Assembly: GCA_946623205.1 (NCBI GenBank)
Contig: CAMOQV010000058.1
Location: 1-7,377 of the forward strand
Reading direction: 5' to 3'
From: an uncultured Clostridia bacterium
Lineage (GTDB): Bacteria > Bacillota > Clostridia > Christensenellales > UBA3700
DNA length: 7,377 nucleotides
Positions 1-6,281 of this stretch are shown in pieces. Numbering within the stretch: the first letter of the stretch is position 1; each line of letters begins with the position of its first letter. The notes below the pieces were generated by a model, which worked only from the letters and a program-made list of their open reading frames with translations, had not been told where the DNA came from and made no database searches. Position numbers and translations under genes: made by a program.

Positions 1-36
1 ATTGTTAAAAATTTATAAATTATTTGTTTTATTTAG

Positions 37-65
37 TTGCGCGAAACCAATTATATAAATATAAT
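37..65 (+). promoter_or_regulatory. Putative sigma-A promoter of the Na+ decarboxylase operon
   Basis: A perfect TATAAT lies at 60-65 with a weak -35 candidate, TTGCGC, at 37-42, separated by 17 bp. Transcription would start near 72, leaving a leader of about 50 nt before the first gene. A clear Shine-Dalgarno (GGAGG, 108-112) follows, nine bases before the ATG at 122. The surrounding DNA is very A+T-rich, so chance matches are possible. The spacing and position favour a real promoter. No convincing operator or riboswitch is visible in 1-121. Confidence 0.55.
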
Positions 66-121
66 TACTATGGTTTTTATTGTTAAGTAGAAATTAGAAG
101 AAGTTTTGGAGGTTAAATTTC

Positions 122-1501
122 ATGGAAAACAAGGATCTCGTTTTAGCTATAAGTGAGATTGAAAAAGCTACTCAAAAGACAAAAGCTTACATTAATTCCA
201 TAGTAGATAAAGACAGTTTCGTTGAAACAGACGTATTTTTATCTGGTAAGAGTTTTGATGATAAAGAAGCTATTGGGGAAGGCGTAGTTACAGGTTATGC
301 ATTATTTAATGGTAATCCAGTTCAAATCTTCGCTCAAAATGCAGACATCTTAAAGGGTAGTTTGAGCAAAGCTCAAGCTTTAAAGATTGAAAAGTGTATT
401 GATAGAGCAATTACAACTCGTACACCACTTATCTCAATCATTGATAGCTGCGGAGCAAGAGTTGGAGACGGTGTTTCAATCCTAGAAGGATACGCAAACA
501 TCATTTCTTTAGCTAGTGATTTGTCTGCTGTAGCACCACATATCGCAATCGTTAAGGGCTCAGCTCTTGGTATGATGGCTTCATTTGTAGCAGCTGCAGA
601 TTTCGTATTCATATCTAAAGATGCTGTTATGTCTGTTAATTCACCAATGTATTTAGTATCAGATGCTAAGACATTCCCAGTGGATTATAAGAAGGCTTTA
701 GGATATGATGCATATGCTAAGAATTCAGATATGGTAAACTTTGTTTACAAATCAGAAGCAGATTTAAAAGAAAAGGTTGATTTATTGTTCAATACAATTT
801 ATGGACCAGAAGAAACAAATGATGATGCAAATAGAGTAGATGCTGAACTTGCTCACATTGATGCTCATAAGGCTCTAGATTCAATTATGGATCAAGGTAG
901 TGTTTTAGAGTATGCTCCTTTGTATGGAGAAGATGTAAAGTGTGCATTTGCTAGATTAAACGGTATCGCCGTAGCAGTTTTAGCAACAAAGGGCGATTAT
1001 ATTTCATTCGAAGGATTAGAAAAAGCTACAGATTTTGCTCAAAAAGCAGATATGTTAGATTTACCTTTCATTACACTTGTAGATACAAAGGGATTATCTT
1101 CAACACTAGCTCAAGAAGTTGCTGGTTATGCAAAGAGATCATTCAAGTTAATCGATGCTGTTGCTAATATTACAGCTCCAAAGATTGGTGTTGCCTTTGG
1201 CAATGCAATCGGATTTGGATATACAGCCTTAATGAGCAAAGGTTTAGGATTTGGATATACAATCGCTACAGAAAATGCAAAGATTTCTCCAATTGCGGAA
1301 GAAGTTGCTGTAGCTATGATGGCAGATCAATTAAAGGCACAAGATAGAAGTGATAACATCGCTAAGCTTTCTATGCAATATGCAGAAATGCAAGAAAACC
1401 CAATTAAGATTGCTAAAGAAGGCTATCTAGATAATGTTGTAGAAGCTATTAACCTTCGTCCATATTTATCTTCAGCATTAATGATGTTAGAGGGAATTTA
1501 A
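122..1501 (+). CDS. Acyl-CoA carboxyltransferase-family subunit (MmdA/12S-like), divergent
   Basis: This 459-residue protein belongs to the crotonase-fold biotin-dependent carboxyltransferases (PccB, MmdA, GcdA, transcarboxylase 12S). Those enzymes move a carboxyl group between an acyl-CoA and biotin. The family layout is visible: DSFVETDVF near residue 31, GEGVVTGYA at 52-60, first oxyanion-loop region DSCGARVGDGV at 108-118, a second half beginning near 255, GVAFGNAIGFGYTALMSK at 357-374 where the second oxyanion loop is expected, and a C-terminal GYLDNVVEA (434-442). It is shorter than typical MmdA/PccB of about 510 residues. Both loops depart from the usual SGGAR and GGAY patterns, so the substrate is uncertain; methylmalonyl-CoA or malonyl-CoA are guesses. 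GGAGG at 108-112 supports the start. It is the first gene of the operon and is followed after 1 nt by the gamma subunit. It is probably a soluble protein docking on the membrane complex. Confidence 0.85.
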   Translation: MENKDLVLAISEIEKATQKTKAYINSIVDKDSFVETDVFLSGKSFDDKEAIGEGVVTGYALFNGNPVQIFAQNADILKGSLSKAQALKIEKCIDRAITTRTPLISIIDSCGARVGDGVSILEGYANIISLASDLSAVAPHIAIVKGSALGMMASFVAAADFVFISKDAVMSVNSPMYLVSDAKTFPVDYKKALGYDAYAKNSDMVNFVYKSEADLKEKVDLLFNTIYGPEETNDDANRVDAELAHIDAHKALDSIMDQGSVLEYAPLYGEDVKCAFARLNGIAVAVLATKGDYISFEGLEKATDFAQKADMLDLPFITLVDTKGLSSTLAQEVAGYAKRSFKLIDAVANITAPKIGVAFGNAIGFGYTALMSKGLGFGYTIATENAKISPIAEEVAVAMMADQLKAQDRSDNIAKLSMQYAEMQENPIKIAKEGYLDNVVEAINLRPYLSSALMMLEGI

Positions 1502-1502
1502 T

Positions 1503-1952
1503 ATGAAAAGAGCATTAAAAGTATTATCAATAGTATTCATTCTTGTTTTATTGATGACTTCTTTTATGGCTTGTTCATTTGAGTATGGTCAACCAGACTT
1601 ATTAGACATGGGAAACTCAACAGTTGGCGAAAGAATACTTGTTGGTTTACAAGTTGCCGCTTTGGGTATTGGTGTAGTTTTCTTAGTTTTAGCTTTGCTA
1701 ATTGGTATGATCGTTCTATTTAAATATGGATTTGAAGGAATGGATGTATTAAAGGCAAAATTCGCTAAGAAGAAAAAGGTTGAAGCACTTCCTCAAGTAG
1801 AGAGCAAACCACAAATCGAAGGCCTAGATAGTGAAGATGAAGAAATCGCTGCAGTTATATCAGCAGCAATCATGGCTTATTATGAGCAAAACAAGCAAGT
1901 TTATACATCTAACTTGAAGTTTAGAGTTAGAAATATAAATGAAATTAAATAA
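1503..1952 (+). CDS. OadG-family gamma subunit of a Na+-pumping decarboxylase, with lipoprotein-like N-terminus
   Basis: The 149-residue product has the OadG/MmdD plan: a transmembrane helix (about 48-74, rich in V, L, G and I), a basic stretch (AKKKKVE, 88-94), an acidic linker, and the family's C-terminal signature DEEIAAVISAAIMAYYEQ (112-129). In known complexes the gamma subunit anchors the carboxyltransferase to the beta subunit. Unusually, about 46 residues precede that helix. They contain a second hydrophobic segment (about 6-22) ending in FMAC, with Cys24 as a possible lipidation site. The lipobox is imperfect, with Phe rather than Leu at -3. The gene starts 1 nt after the upstream stop. 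An AGAGGG-like site inside the end of the previous gene (about 1487-1493) would serve initiation, implying translational coupling. Confidence 0.85.
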   Translation: MKRALKVLSIVFILVLLMTSFMACSFEYGQPDLLDMGNSTVGERILVGLQVAALGIGVVFLVLALLIGMIVLFKYGFEGMDVLKAKFAKKKKVEALPQVESKPQIEGLDSEDEEIAAVISAAIMAYYEQNKQVYTSNLKFRVRNINEIK

Positions 1953-1978
1953 AGGAAATTATTAGGAGATATATAGAT

Positions 1979-2335
1979 ATGCGCAAATTTAATGTAAATG
2001 TTAACGGAAAAACATATGCCGTTGAAGTTGAAGAAATCGTAGATGGAAGCACAGTTGTTCCAGTTGTAACAAAGGCTGCTCCAGCTCCACAAGCAAAGGC
2101 ACCAGTTCAAGCTGCTCCAGCTAACGGTACTGCAGTTAAGGCTCCAATGCCAGGTCTAGTTAAGAAACTATGCTTTGCATCAGGAACACAAATCAAAAAG
2201 GGTGACACAATCATTATTCTAGAAGCTATGAAGATGGACACTCCAGTTGTAGCTCCAGAAAATGGTGTAATTTCATATTCAACACAAGAAGGCGCAAATG
2301 TTGATACAGGCGCAGTTATCGCAACAATCGCATAA
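1979..2335 (+). CDS. Biotin carboxyl carrier protein of the decarboxylase/transcarboxylase complex (MmdC/1.3S-like)
   Basis: This 118-residue carrier has three parts. A short N-terminal region (1-30) begins MRKFNVNVNGKTYAVEVEE, as in MmdC, GcdC and 1.3S proteins. A flexible Ala/Pro-rich linker (about 32-50) follows. A C-terminal biotinyl domain (about 52-118) carries the canonical EAMKM at 82-86, making Lys85 the biotinylated residue. The APMPG at 55-59 is the usual start of the biotinyl domain. The linker lets carboxybiotin swing between a carboxyltransferase and the membrane beta subunit. The start is set by an AGGAG at 1964-1968, ten bases before the ATG. This is the only gap in the operon wider than 15 nt (26 nt). 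No biotin carboxylase gene lies nearby, which argues against a carboxylase role. Confidence 0.93.
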   Translation: MRKFNVNVNGKTYAVEVEEIVDGSTVVPVVTKAAPAPQAKAPVQAAPANGTAVKAPMPGLVKKLCFASGTQIKKGDTIIILEAMKMDTPVVAPENGVISYSTQEGANVDTGAVIATIA

Positions 2336-2345
2336 GGAGTAGAAG

Positions 2346-3581
2346 ATGCTTAGTTTTTTCTCAACTATACCATCGTTCTCATTAGCTGATTCGCTAAAAA
2401 CTTTGTGGGAATCTACAGGTTTTATGACATCACTAACACCATTATGGCAAAACTTGATTATGATGGTTATTGCTGGTGTTTTGATTTATTTAGCTATAGC
2501 TAAGGAGTTCGAGCCAAACCTATTGGTTGCTATTGGCTTTGGTATGTTCATTATTAATATTCCAGGTGCTTATCAAGCGTTGTATGGTATTCCAATGCTA
2601 GATGAAGCAGGGCAATATATTATTGAACATGGTTCTAAAGTTATAACACCAGGAACAGAGGGCCTATTCTTCTATCTTTATAAGGGTGTTGAATGGGTTA
2701 TTTATCCACCACTAATCTTCTTAGGAATTGGCGCAATGACAGACTTCGGTCCACTTATTGCTAATCCAAAGAGTTTGATTATGGGTGCTGCAGCGCAATT
2801 AGGTATTTTCATTACATTCTTAGTTGCTATAAACATTGGTTTCACAGGTGAAGAAGCCGCAGCTATCGGTATTATCGGTGGTGCAGATGGCCCAACAGCT
2901 ATCTACGTTACTACAAAACTTGCTGCACATTTGTTGCCAGCTATTGCCGTTGCCGCTTATTCATATATGGCTTTAATCAAGGTTATCCAACCACCAATAA
3001 TGAAATTATTGACAACAAAGAAGGAAAGAGCAATTGTTATGGAACAATTAAGACCAGTATCTAAATTAGAGAAGGTTGTATTCCCAATTGCCGTAACATT
3101 AGTTGTTGGTATTATCCTTCCTTCAGCTTTACCACTTTTGGGTATGTTGATGTTAGGTAACTTGTTTAAAGAATCTGGAGTTGTTCCAAGATTAACAAAT
3201 ACAGCTAAAAACGAATTAATTAACATCGTAACTATTGTACTTGGCTTATTAGTAGGTACAAAGGCTACAGCAGATGTCTTCTTGGATGTTAAAACATTGT
3301 TAATTTTAATTATCGGTGTTGTTGCATTCAGCTTTGGTACTGCTGGTGGTGTATTAATTGGAAAGTTAATGTGTGTATTAACAAAGGGAAAAGTAAATCC
3401 ACTTATTGGTGCTGCTGGTGTTTCAGCCGTTCCAATGGCCGCTAGAATTGCTCACAATGTTGGACAAGAAGAAAATCCTAGCAACTACTTATTAATGCAC
3501 GCTATGGGGCCAAACGTAGCTGGTGTTATCGGTTCTGCAGTTGCAGCCGGTGTATTATTATCAGTATTTGGCGTTGCATAA
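2346..3581 (+). CDS. oadB: Sodium-ion-translocating decarboxylase beta subunit (OadB/MmdB/GcdB family)
   Basis: This 411-residue polytopic membrane protein decarboxylates carboxybiotin and couples it to Na+ export. Family landmarks are LIYLAIAKEFEPNLL (46-60), GFGMFIINIPGA (64-75), GIIGGADGPTAI (175-186), NPLIGAAGVSAVPMAAR (351-367) and HAMGPNVAGVIGSAVAAG (385-402). Residues studied in Klebsiella OadB as D203, N373, G377, S382 and R389 correspond here to D181, N351, G355, S360 and R367 at a constant offset of 22, so the ion path looks intact. About 30 residues precede the usual family start, and a hydrophilic insert sits near 83-105. AAGGAG (2334-2339) overlaps the upstream stop codon and sets the start. 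Sequence alone does not separate OadB from MmdB or GcdB. The symbol is used in the family sense. Confidence 0.94.
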   Translation: MLSFFSTIPSFSLADSLKTLWESTGFMTSLTPLWQNLIMMVIAGVLIYLAIAKEFEPNLLVAIGFGMFIINIPGAYQALYGIPMLDEAGQYIIEHGSKVITPGTEGLFFYLYKGVEWVIYPPLIFLGIGAMTDFGPLIANPKSLIMGAAAQLGIFITFLVAINIGFTGEEAAAIGIIGGADGPTAIYVTTKLAAHLLPAIAVAAYSYMALIKVIQPPIMKLLTTKKERAIVMEQLRPVSKLEKVVFPIAVTLVVGIILPSALPLLGMLMLGNLFKESGVVPRLTNTAKNELINIVTIVLGLLVGTKATADVFLDVKTLLILIIGVVAFSFGTAGGVLIGKLMCVLTKGKVNPLIGAAGVSAVPMAARIAHNVGQEENPSNYLLMHAMGPNVAGVIGSAVAAGVLLSVFGVA

Positions 3582-3594
3582 AGGAGAATAAAAA

Positions 3595-4995
3595 ATGGTT
3601 AAGATTACAGAAACAATATTGCGTGATGCTCATCAATCTCAAGCTGCTACAAGAATGAGACTCGATGAAATGTTACCAATTGCAGATAAATTAGATAAAA
3701 TCGGTTATTTTTCATTAGAATGTTGGGGCGGTGCTACTTTTGATAGCTGTCTAAGATTCTTAAATGAAGATCCATGGGATAGACTTAGAAAATTAAGAAA
3801 GGCTATGCCAAATACAAAATTACAAATGTTACTAAGAGCTCAAAACCTTTTAGGTTACAAGCACTATGCTGACGACGTTGTAGATGAATTCGTAAAGAAA
3901 GCTATTCAAAACGGTATAGATATTATCCGTATCTTCGATGCTTTAAACGATCCAAGAAATATGGCATCTGCAATGAAGGCTACTAAAAAATATGGTGGAA
4001 TCTGCGAAGCAGCTTTCTCATATACAACATCTCCAGTTCATACAACTGAATACTTTGTAAAACTATCTAAAACACTTGAAGATATGGGTGCAGATATCAT
4101 TTGTATTAAGGATATGGCAGGTATCTTATTACCTTATACAGCTTACGAATTAGTAAAGGCTATGAAGAAGGTTCTAAAGAAAGATACACAAATCCATCTT
4201 CATACTCACCAAACAGCTGGTACAGGTAACTTAACATACCTAAAGGCTATTGAAGCTGGTGTAGATATTGTAGATACAGCATTATCTCCATTAGGAAATG
4301 GTACATCTCAACCTGCTACAGAATCATTAGTTGCTGCTTTACAAGGAACTGAATATGATACAGGTTTAGATTTAATCAAATTAAACGAATGTGCTGAATA
4401 CTTCAAGGGCGTAGCACAAAGATTAAAGGATGATGGATGGTTAACAGATAAGTCATTAGCAACAGACGTTAAGGCATTAATTTACCAAGTACCAGGCGGA
4501 ATGCTTTCAAACCTTGTTGGTCAATTAAAGAAGATGAACGCTTTAGATAAATATGAACAAGCTTTAGCTGAAGTTCCAAACGTAAGAAAGGATCTTGGAT
4601 ACCCACCACTTGTTACTCCAACATCTCAAATCGTTGGTACACAAGCCGTATTTAACGTTTTATCTGGCGAAAGATACAAGATGATTACAGCTGAAACAAA
4701 GGGCGTATTAAGGGGCGAATATGGTCAATTACCAGCAGAACCAAATCCAGAGGTTGTAAAACTAGCTTTAGGAGAGGGTGCTGAAAGAATTACATGTAGA
4801 CCAGCTGATTTATTACAACCAGAACTTGAAAAATATAGAAAAGAAATTGAAAACTATATTGAACAAGACGAAGATGTATTATCTTATGCATTATTCCCAC
4901 AAGTTGCTATGAACTTCTTTAAGTATAGACAAGCTAACAAGATTAAGATCGATAGAGAGTTTGGCGATACACAAAAGGGAATTCAACCTGTTTAA
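3595..4995 (+). CDS. oadA: Pyruvate/oxaloacetate carboxyltransferase subunit (OadA / transcarboxylase 5S-like), no biotin domain
   Basis: This 466-residue TIM-barrel carboxyltransferase exchanges CO2 between oxaloacetate/pyruvate and biotin. Motifs include ETILRDAHQS (6-15), LECWGGATFD (41-50), IRIFDALND (111-119), CIKDMAG (170-176), HLHTHQTAGTGN (201-212), SPLGNGTSQPATES (231-244), PGGMLSNL (300-307) and DLGYPPLVTPTSQIVGTQ (333-350). By family analogy the metal is bound by D11, H203 and H205 plus carbamylated K172. Full-length OadA proteins are near 600 residues because they end in a biotinyl domain. This one stops after the PYC/OadA conserved domain and must use the separate carrier, as transcarboxylase 5S does. 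Its AAGGAG (3581-3586) overlaps the oadB stop. It is the last gene before a strong terminator. Oxaloacetate decarboxylation is the most likely half-reaction; the symbol reflects family, not proven activity. Confidence 0.9.
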   Translation: MVKITETILRDAHQSQAATRMRLDEMLPIADKLDKIGYFSLECWGGATFDSCLRFLNEDPWDRLRKLRKAMPNTKLQMLLRAQNLLGYKHYADDVVDEFVKKAIQNGIDIIRIFDALNDPRNMASAMKATKKYGGICEAAFSYTTSPVHTTEYFVKLSKTLEDMGADIICIKDMAGILLPYTAYELVKAMKKVLKKDTQIHLHTHQTAGTGNLTYLKAIEAGVDIVDTALSPLGNGTSQPATESLVAALQGTEYDTGLDLIKLNECAEYFKGVAQRLKDDGWLTDKSLATDVKALIYQVPGGMLSNLVGQLKKMNALDKYEQALAEVPNVRKDLGYPPLVTPTSQIVGTQAVFNVLSGERYKMITAETKGVLRGEYGQLPAEPNPEVVKLALGEGAERITCRPADLLQPELEKYRKEIENYIEQDEDVLSYALFPQVAMNFFKYRQANKIKIDREFGDTQKGIQPV

Positions 4996-5016
4996 TATAT
5001 AATTTAAAGCATATCT

Positions 5017-5049
5017 AGAGCTTGCAAAGAAAATTTGCAGGCTCTTTTT
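5017..5049 (+). terminator. Intrinsic terminator of the decarboxylase operon
   Basis: A 12-bp stem pairs 5017-5028 (AGAGCTTGCAAA) with 5034-5045 (TTTGCAGGCTCT). There is one G-U wobble (5022 with 5040) and a 5-nt GAAAA loop. A run of T follows through 5049. It lies 21 nt after the OadA-like stop and marks the end of the five-gene unit. Confidence 0.92.
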
Positions 5050-5073
5050 AATTTATAAATATTATGTTAAAAT
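5045..5073 (+). promoter_or_regulatory. Putative extended -10 promoter for the zinc-ribbon gene
   Basis: TAAAAT at 5068-5073 is preceded by TG at 5065-5066 with one intervening base, which is a correctly spaced extended -10 element. A -35 at the expected 17-bp distance (5045-5050, TTTTTA) is poor and overlaps the terminator T-run. Transcription would start near 5080, giving a leader of about 20 nt. Confidence 0.5.
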
Positions 5074-5098
5074 AATTACGAATAGACGCGAGGTATTT

Positions 5099-5581
5099 AT
5101 GAAAGATAATTCACCAAATTTTGAAAAAGACGATTTAGAAGATGTTTTTGATGATTCAATAAAGGGCGGCACTAAAAAATGCCCAACATGTGGAGCAGAT
5201 GTAGAGTCTGACGCTCAATATTGCCCATATTGCGGTGCACAATTAGGAGAATCAATAAAGAATCAAGACGTCGAGGAAAAACCTGTAAAACCGGCTGTAA
5301 TTGCGCCAAGACCACTAAAGAAAGGGGAAAAGGTTGAAAAGAGCGCAGCTCCCACAAAAGAATATAAATATGGCGATGGATATTCAGTTTCAGCATTAGC
5401 TTTAGGTGCTTTATGGGGATGTTGGTTATATCCAGTAATTGCATTTATTATTTCTATGTGTGGATTGTCTACTAAAAATCCAAAAGATAAAAAACTATTT
5501 AAAATCGCAGCAGTTTTATCTATTGTGTTTTTAATTGTTCATATCATAGTAATAATCTTAGGTATTCAAGGAAAACTATAA
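5099..5581 (+). CDS. Zinc-ribbon membrane protein of unknown function
   Basis: This 160-residue protein has an acidic N-terminus (9-20) and a zinc ribbon formed by CPTC (28-31) and CPYC (42-45). These are two rubredoxin-like knuckles with a 10-residue spacer. A charged, Lys/Pro-rich linker (about 55-90) follows. Two hydrophobic segments (about 96-123 and 135-157) are probably transmembrane helices. The layout resembles the many small Bacillota proteins with an N-terminal zinc-ribbon domain and a C-terminal membrane hairpin of DUF4190 type. The molecular role is unknown. The ribbon presumably faces the cytoplasm. The start is supported by GAGG at 5090-5093, which is close to the ATG (5 nt). 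It sits between the operon terminator and the yhhN-like gene, from which it is separated by 49 nt without a visible terminator. Confidence 0.85.
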   Translation: MKDNSPNFEKDDLEDVFDDSIKGGTKKCPTCGADVESDAQYCPYCGAQLGESIKNQDVEEKPVKPAVIAPRPLKKGEKVEKSAAPTKEYKYGDGYSVSALALGALWGCWLYPVIAFIISMCGLSTKNPKDKKLFKIAAVLSIVFLIVHIIVIILGIQGKL

Positions 5582-5583
5582 TT

Positions 5584-5597
5584 AGAGGCACATTATT
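5584..5597 (+). promoter_or_regulatory. Possible alternative initiation site (AGAGG plus in-frame ATT) for the yhhN-like gene
   Basis: AGAGG at 5584-5588 is the only Shine-Dalgarno-like sequence in the gap before the yhhN-like gene. Six bases later, at 5595, is an ATT in the gene's reading frame, which stays open back to a TAG at 5583-5585. Starting here would add 12 mostly hydrophobic residues and complete a first transmembrane helix. ATT starts are rare (infC is the known example), so this is a candidate only. Confidence 0.25.
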
Positions 5598-5630
5598 TTA
5601 GGGCTAGAACTTTCTTTAACTTGTATATAT

Positions 5631-6272
5631 TTGACGACCTTTTTAGCTTATATGTTTACAACCTCACTAGGTGAACATAAAGCAAGAGGTATAAATAAAA
5701 TTTTGCTTGCATCATTTTATTTAATTTTGGCTATTGTTCTATTTATAGAAAATAGGGAATTTAATTCATTTAACATATTAATTTTAGTAGCAATTACAGC
5801 AACCTTTGTTGGAGATATAGTTTTGATGTTCCATTTTAATCTTGGTGCATTATTCTTCACAATTGGCAATTTGTCTTTGTTTGCTTATGATTTTTGTCTA
5901 CTTGAATCGCTAGGAGTACATTTTTCTGCTTATTGGTGGTTTATTGTTGTGTATGTGGTAATGGTAGGTGGGTATATGATACTTGAACGCTTCAATACTC
6001 ACTTTAAAATTGATAAAAAAGATAGACTAAAAGCCTTTGGTTATTTAGCTATGGTTACGCTTCATGGAAGTATAGGAACAACAATGTACTTTGTAACAGA
6101 CAATAGATCTGCAATTTTATTGGGATTTGGTACTATTTTATTTATGTTGTCAGATTATGTGCTTTGTTCATATAAATACAGTTTTAATCATGAATCGTCA
6201 GTTCATAAGTTAAATACCTTTTTATATTTTGCAGGTATATTATTGATTACGTGGTCAATCTACGTATTCTAG
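5631..6272 (+). CDS. YhhN/TMEM86 family membrane protein, possible lysoplasmalogenase; start uncertain
   Basis: From a TTG start this is a 213-residue, very hydrophobic protein with about seven complete transmembrane segments (near 22-39, 47-66, 72-91, 101-119, 134-155, 160-180 and 195-212). The two conserved acidic motifs of the YhhN/TMEM86 family appear as VGDIVLM (Asp62) and FMLSDYVL (Asp175). Characterised members hydrolyse the vinyl-ether bond of lysoplasmalogens in the membrane, and plasmalogens are typical of anaerobes. Substrate here is inferred. The start is doubtful: neither TTG 5631 nor ATG 5652 has a Shine-Dalgarno, and TTG leaves only about half of the expected first helix. The frame remains open upstream to 5586. 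The gene ends in TAG, which overlaps the ribosome binding site of the flavodoxin gene, so the two are probably coupled. Confidence 0.72.
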   Translation: MTTFLAYMFTTSLGEHKARGINKILLASFYLILAIVLFIENREFNSFNILILVAITATFVGDIVLMFHFNLGALFFTIGNLSLFAYDFCLLESLGVHFSAYWWFIVVYVVMVGGYMILERFNTHFKIDKKDRLKAFGYLAMVTLHGSIGTTMYFVTDNRSAILLGFGTILFMLSDYVLCSYKYSFNHESSVHKLNTFLYFAGILLITWSIYVF

Positions 6273-6281
6273 GAGGTACAG

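Noticed and set aside
80..118. Possible BirA (biotin repressor) operator, TTGTTAAG followed by GGTTAAAT
   Set aside because: The half-sites are imperfect, the 23-base spacing is longer than the usual 14-16, and the right half overlaps the ribosome binding site region. Chance similarity is more likely.
373..612. Reverse-strand open frame of 79 codons
   Set aside because: It lies wholly inside the carboxyltransferase gene, has no family-like features and no ribosome binding site worth noting. It is a shadow of the coding strand.
1901..2110. Reverse-strand open frame of 69 codons across the gamma/carrier junction
   Set aside because: It overlaps two well-supported genes and its predicted protein is low-complexity and Cys/Phe/Asn-rich, as expected of antisense A+T-rich DNA.
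2957..3226. Reverse-strand open frame of 89 codons inside the beta subunit gene
   Set aside because: It is antisense to conserved OadB sequence with no independent support.
122..4995. Reading the operon as an ATP-dependent acetyl-CoA or pyruvate carboxylase
   Set aside because: No biotin carboxylase subunit is present, while Na+-pump beta and gamma subunits are, which fits decarboxylation or transcarboxylation instead.
5172..5444. Reverse-strand open frame of 90 codons inside the zinc-ribbon gene
   Set aside because: The sense strand carries two CxxC pairs and a membrane hairpin; the antisense product is unstructured Leu/His-rich sequence.
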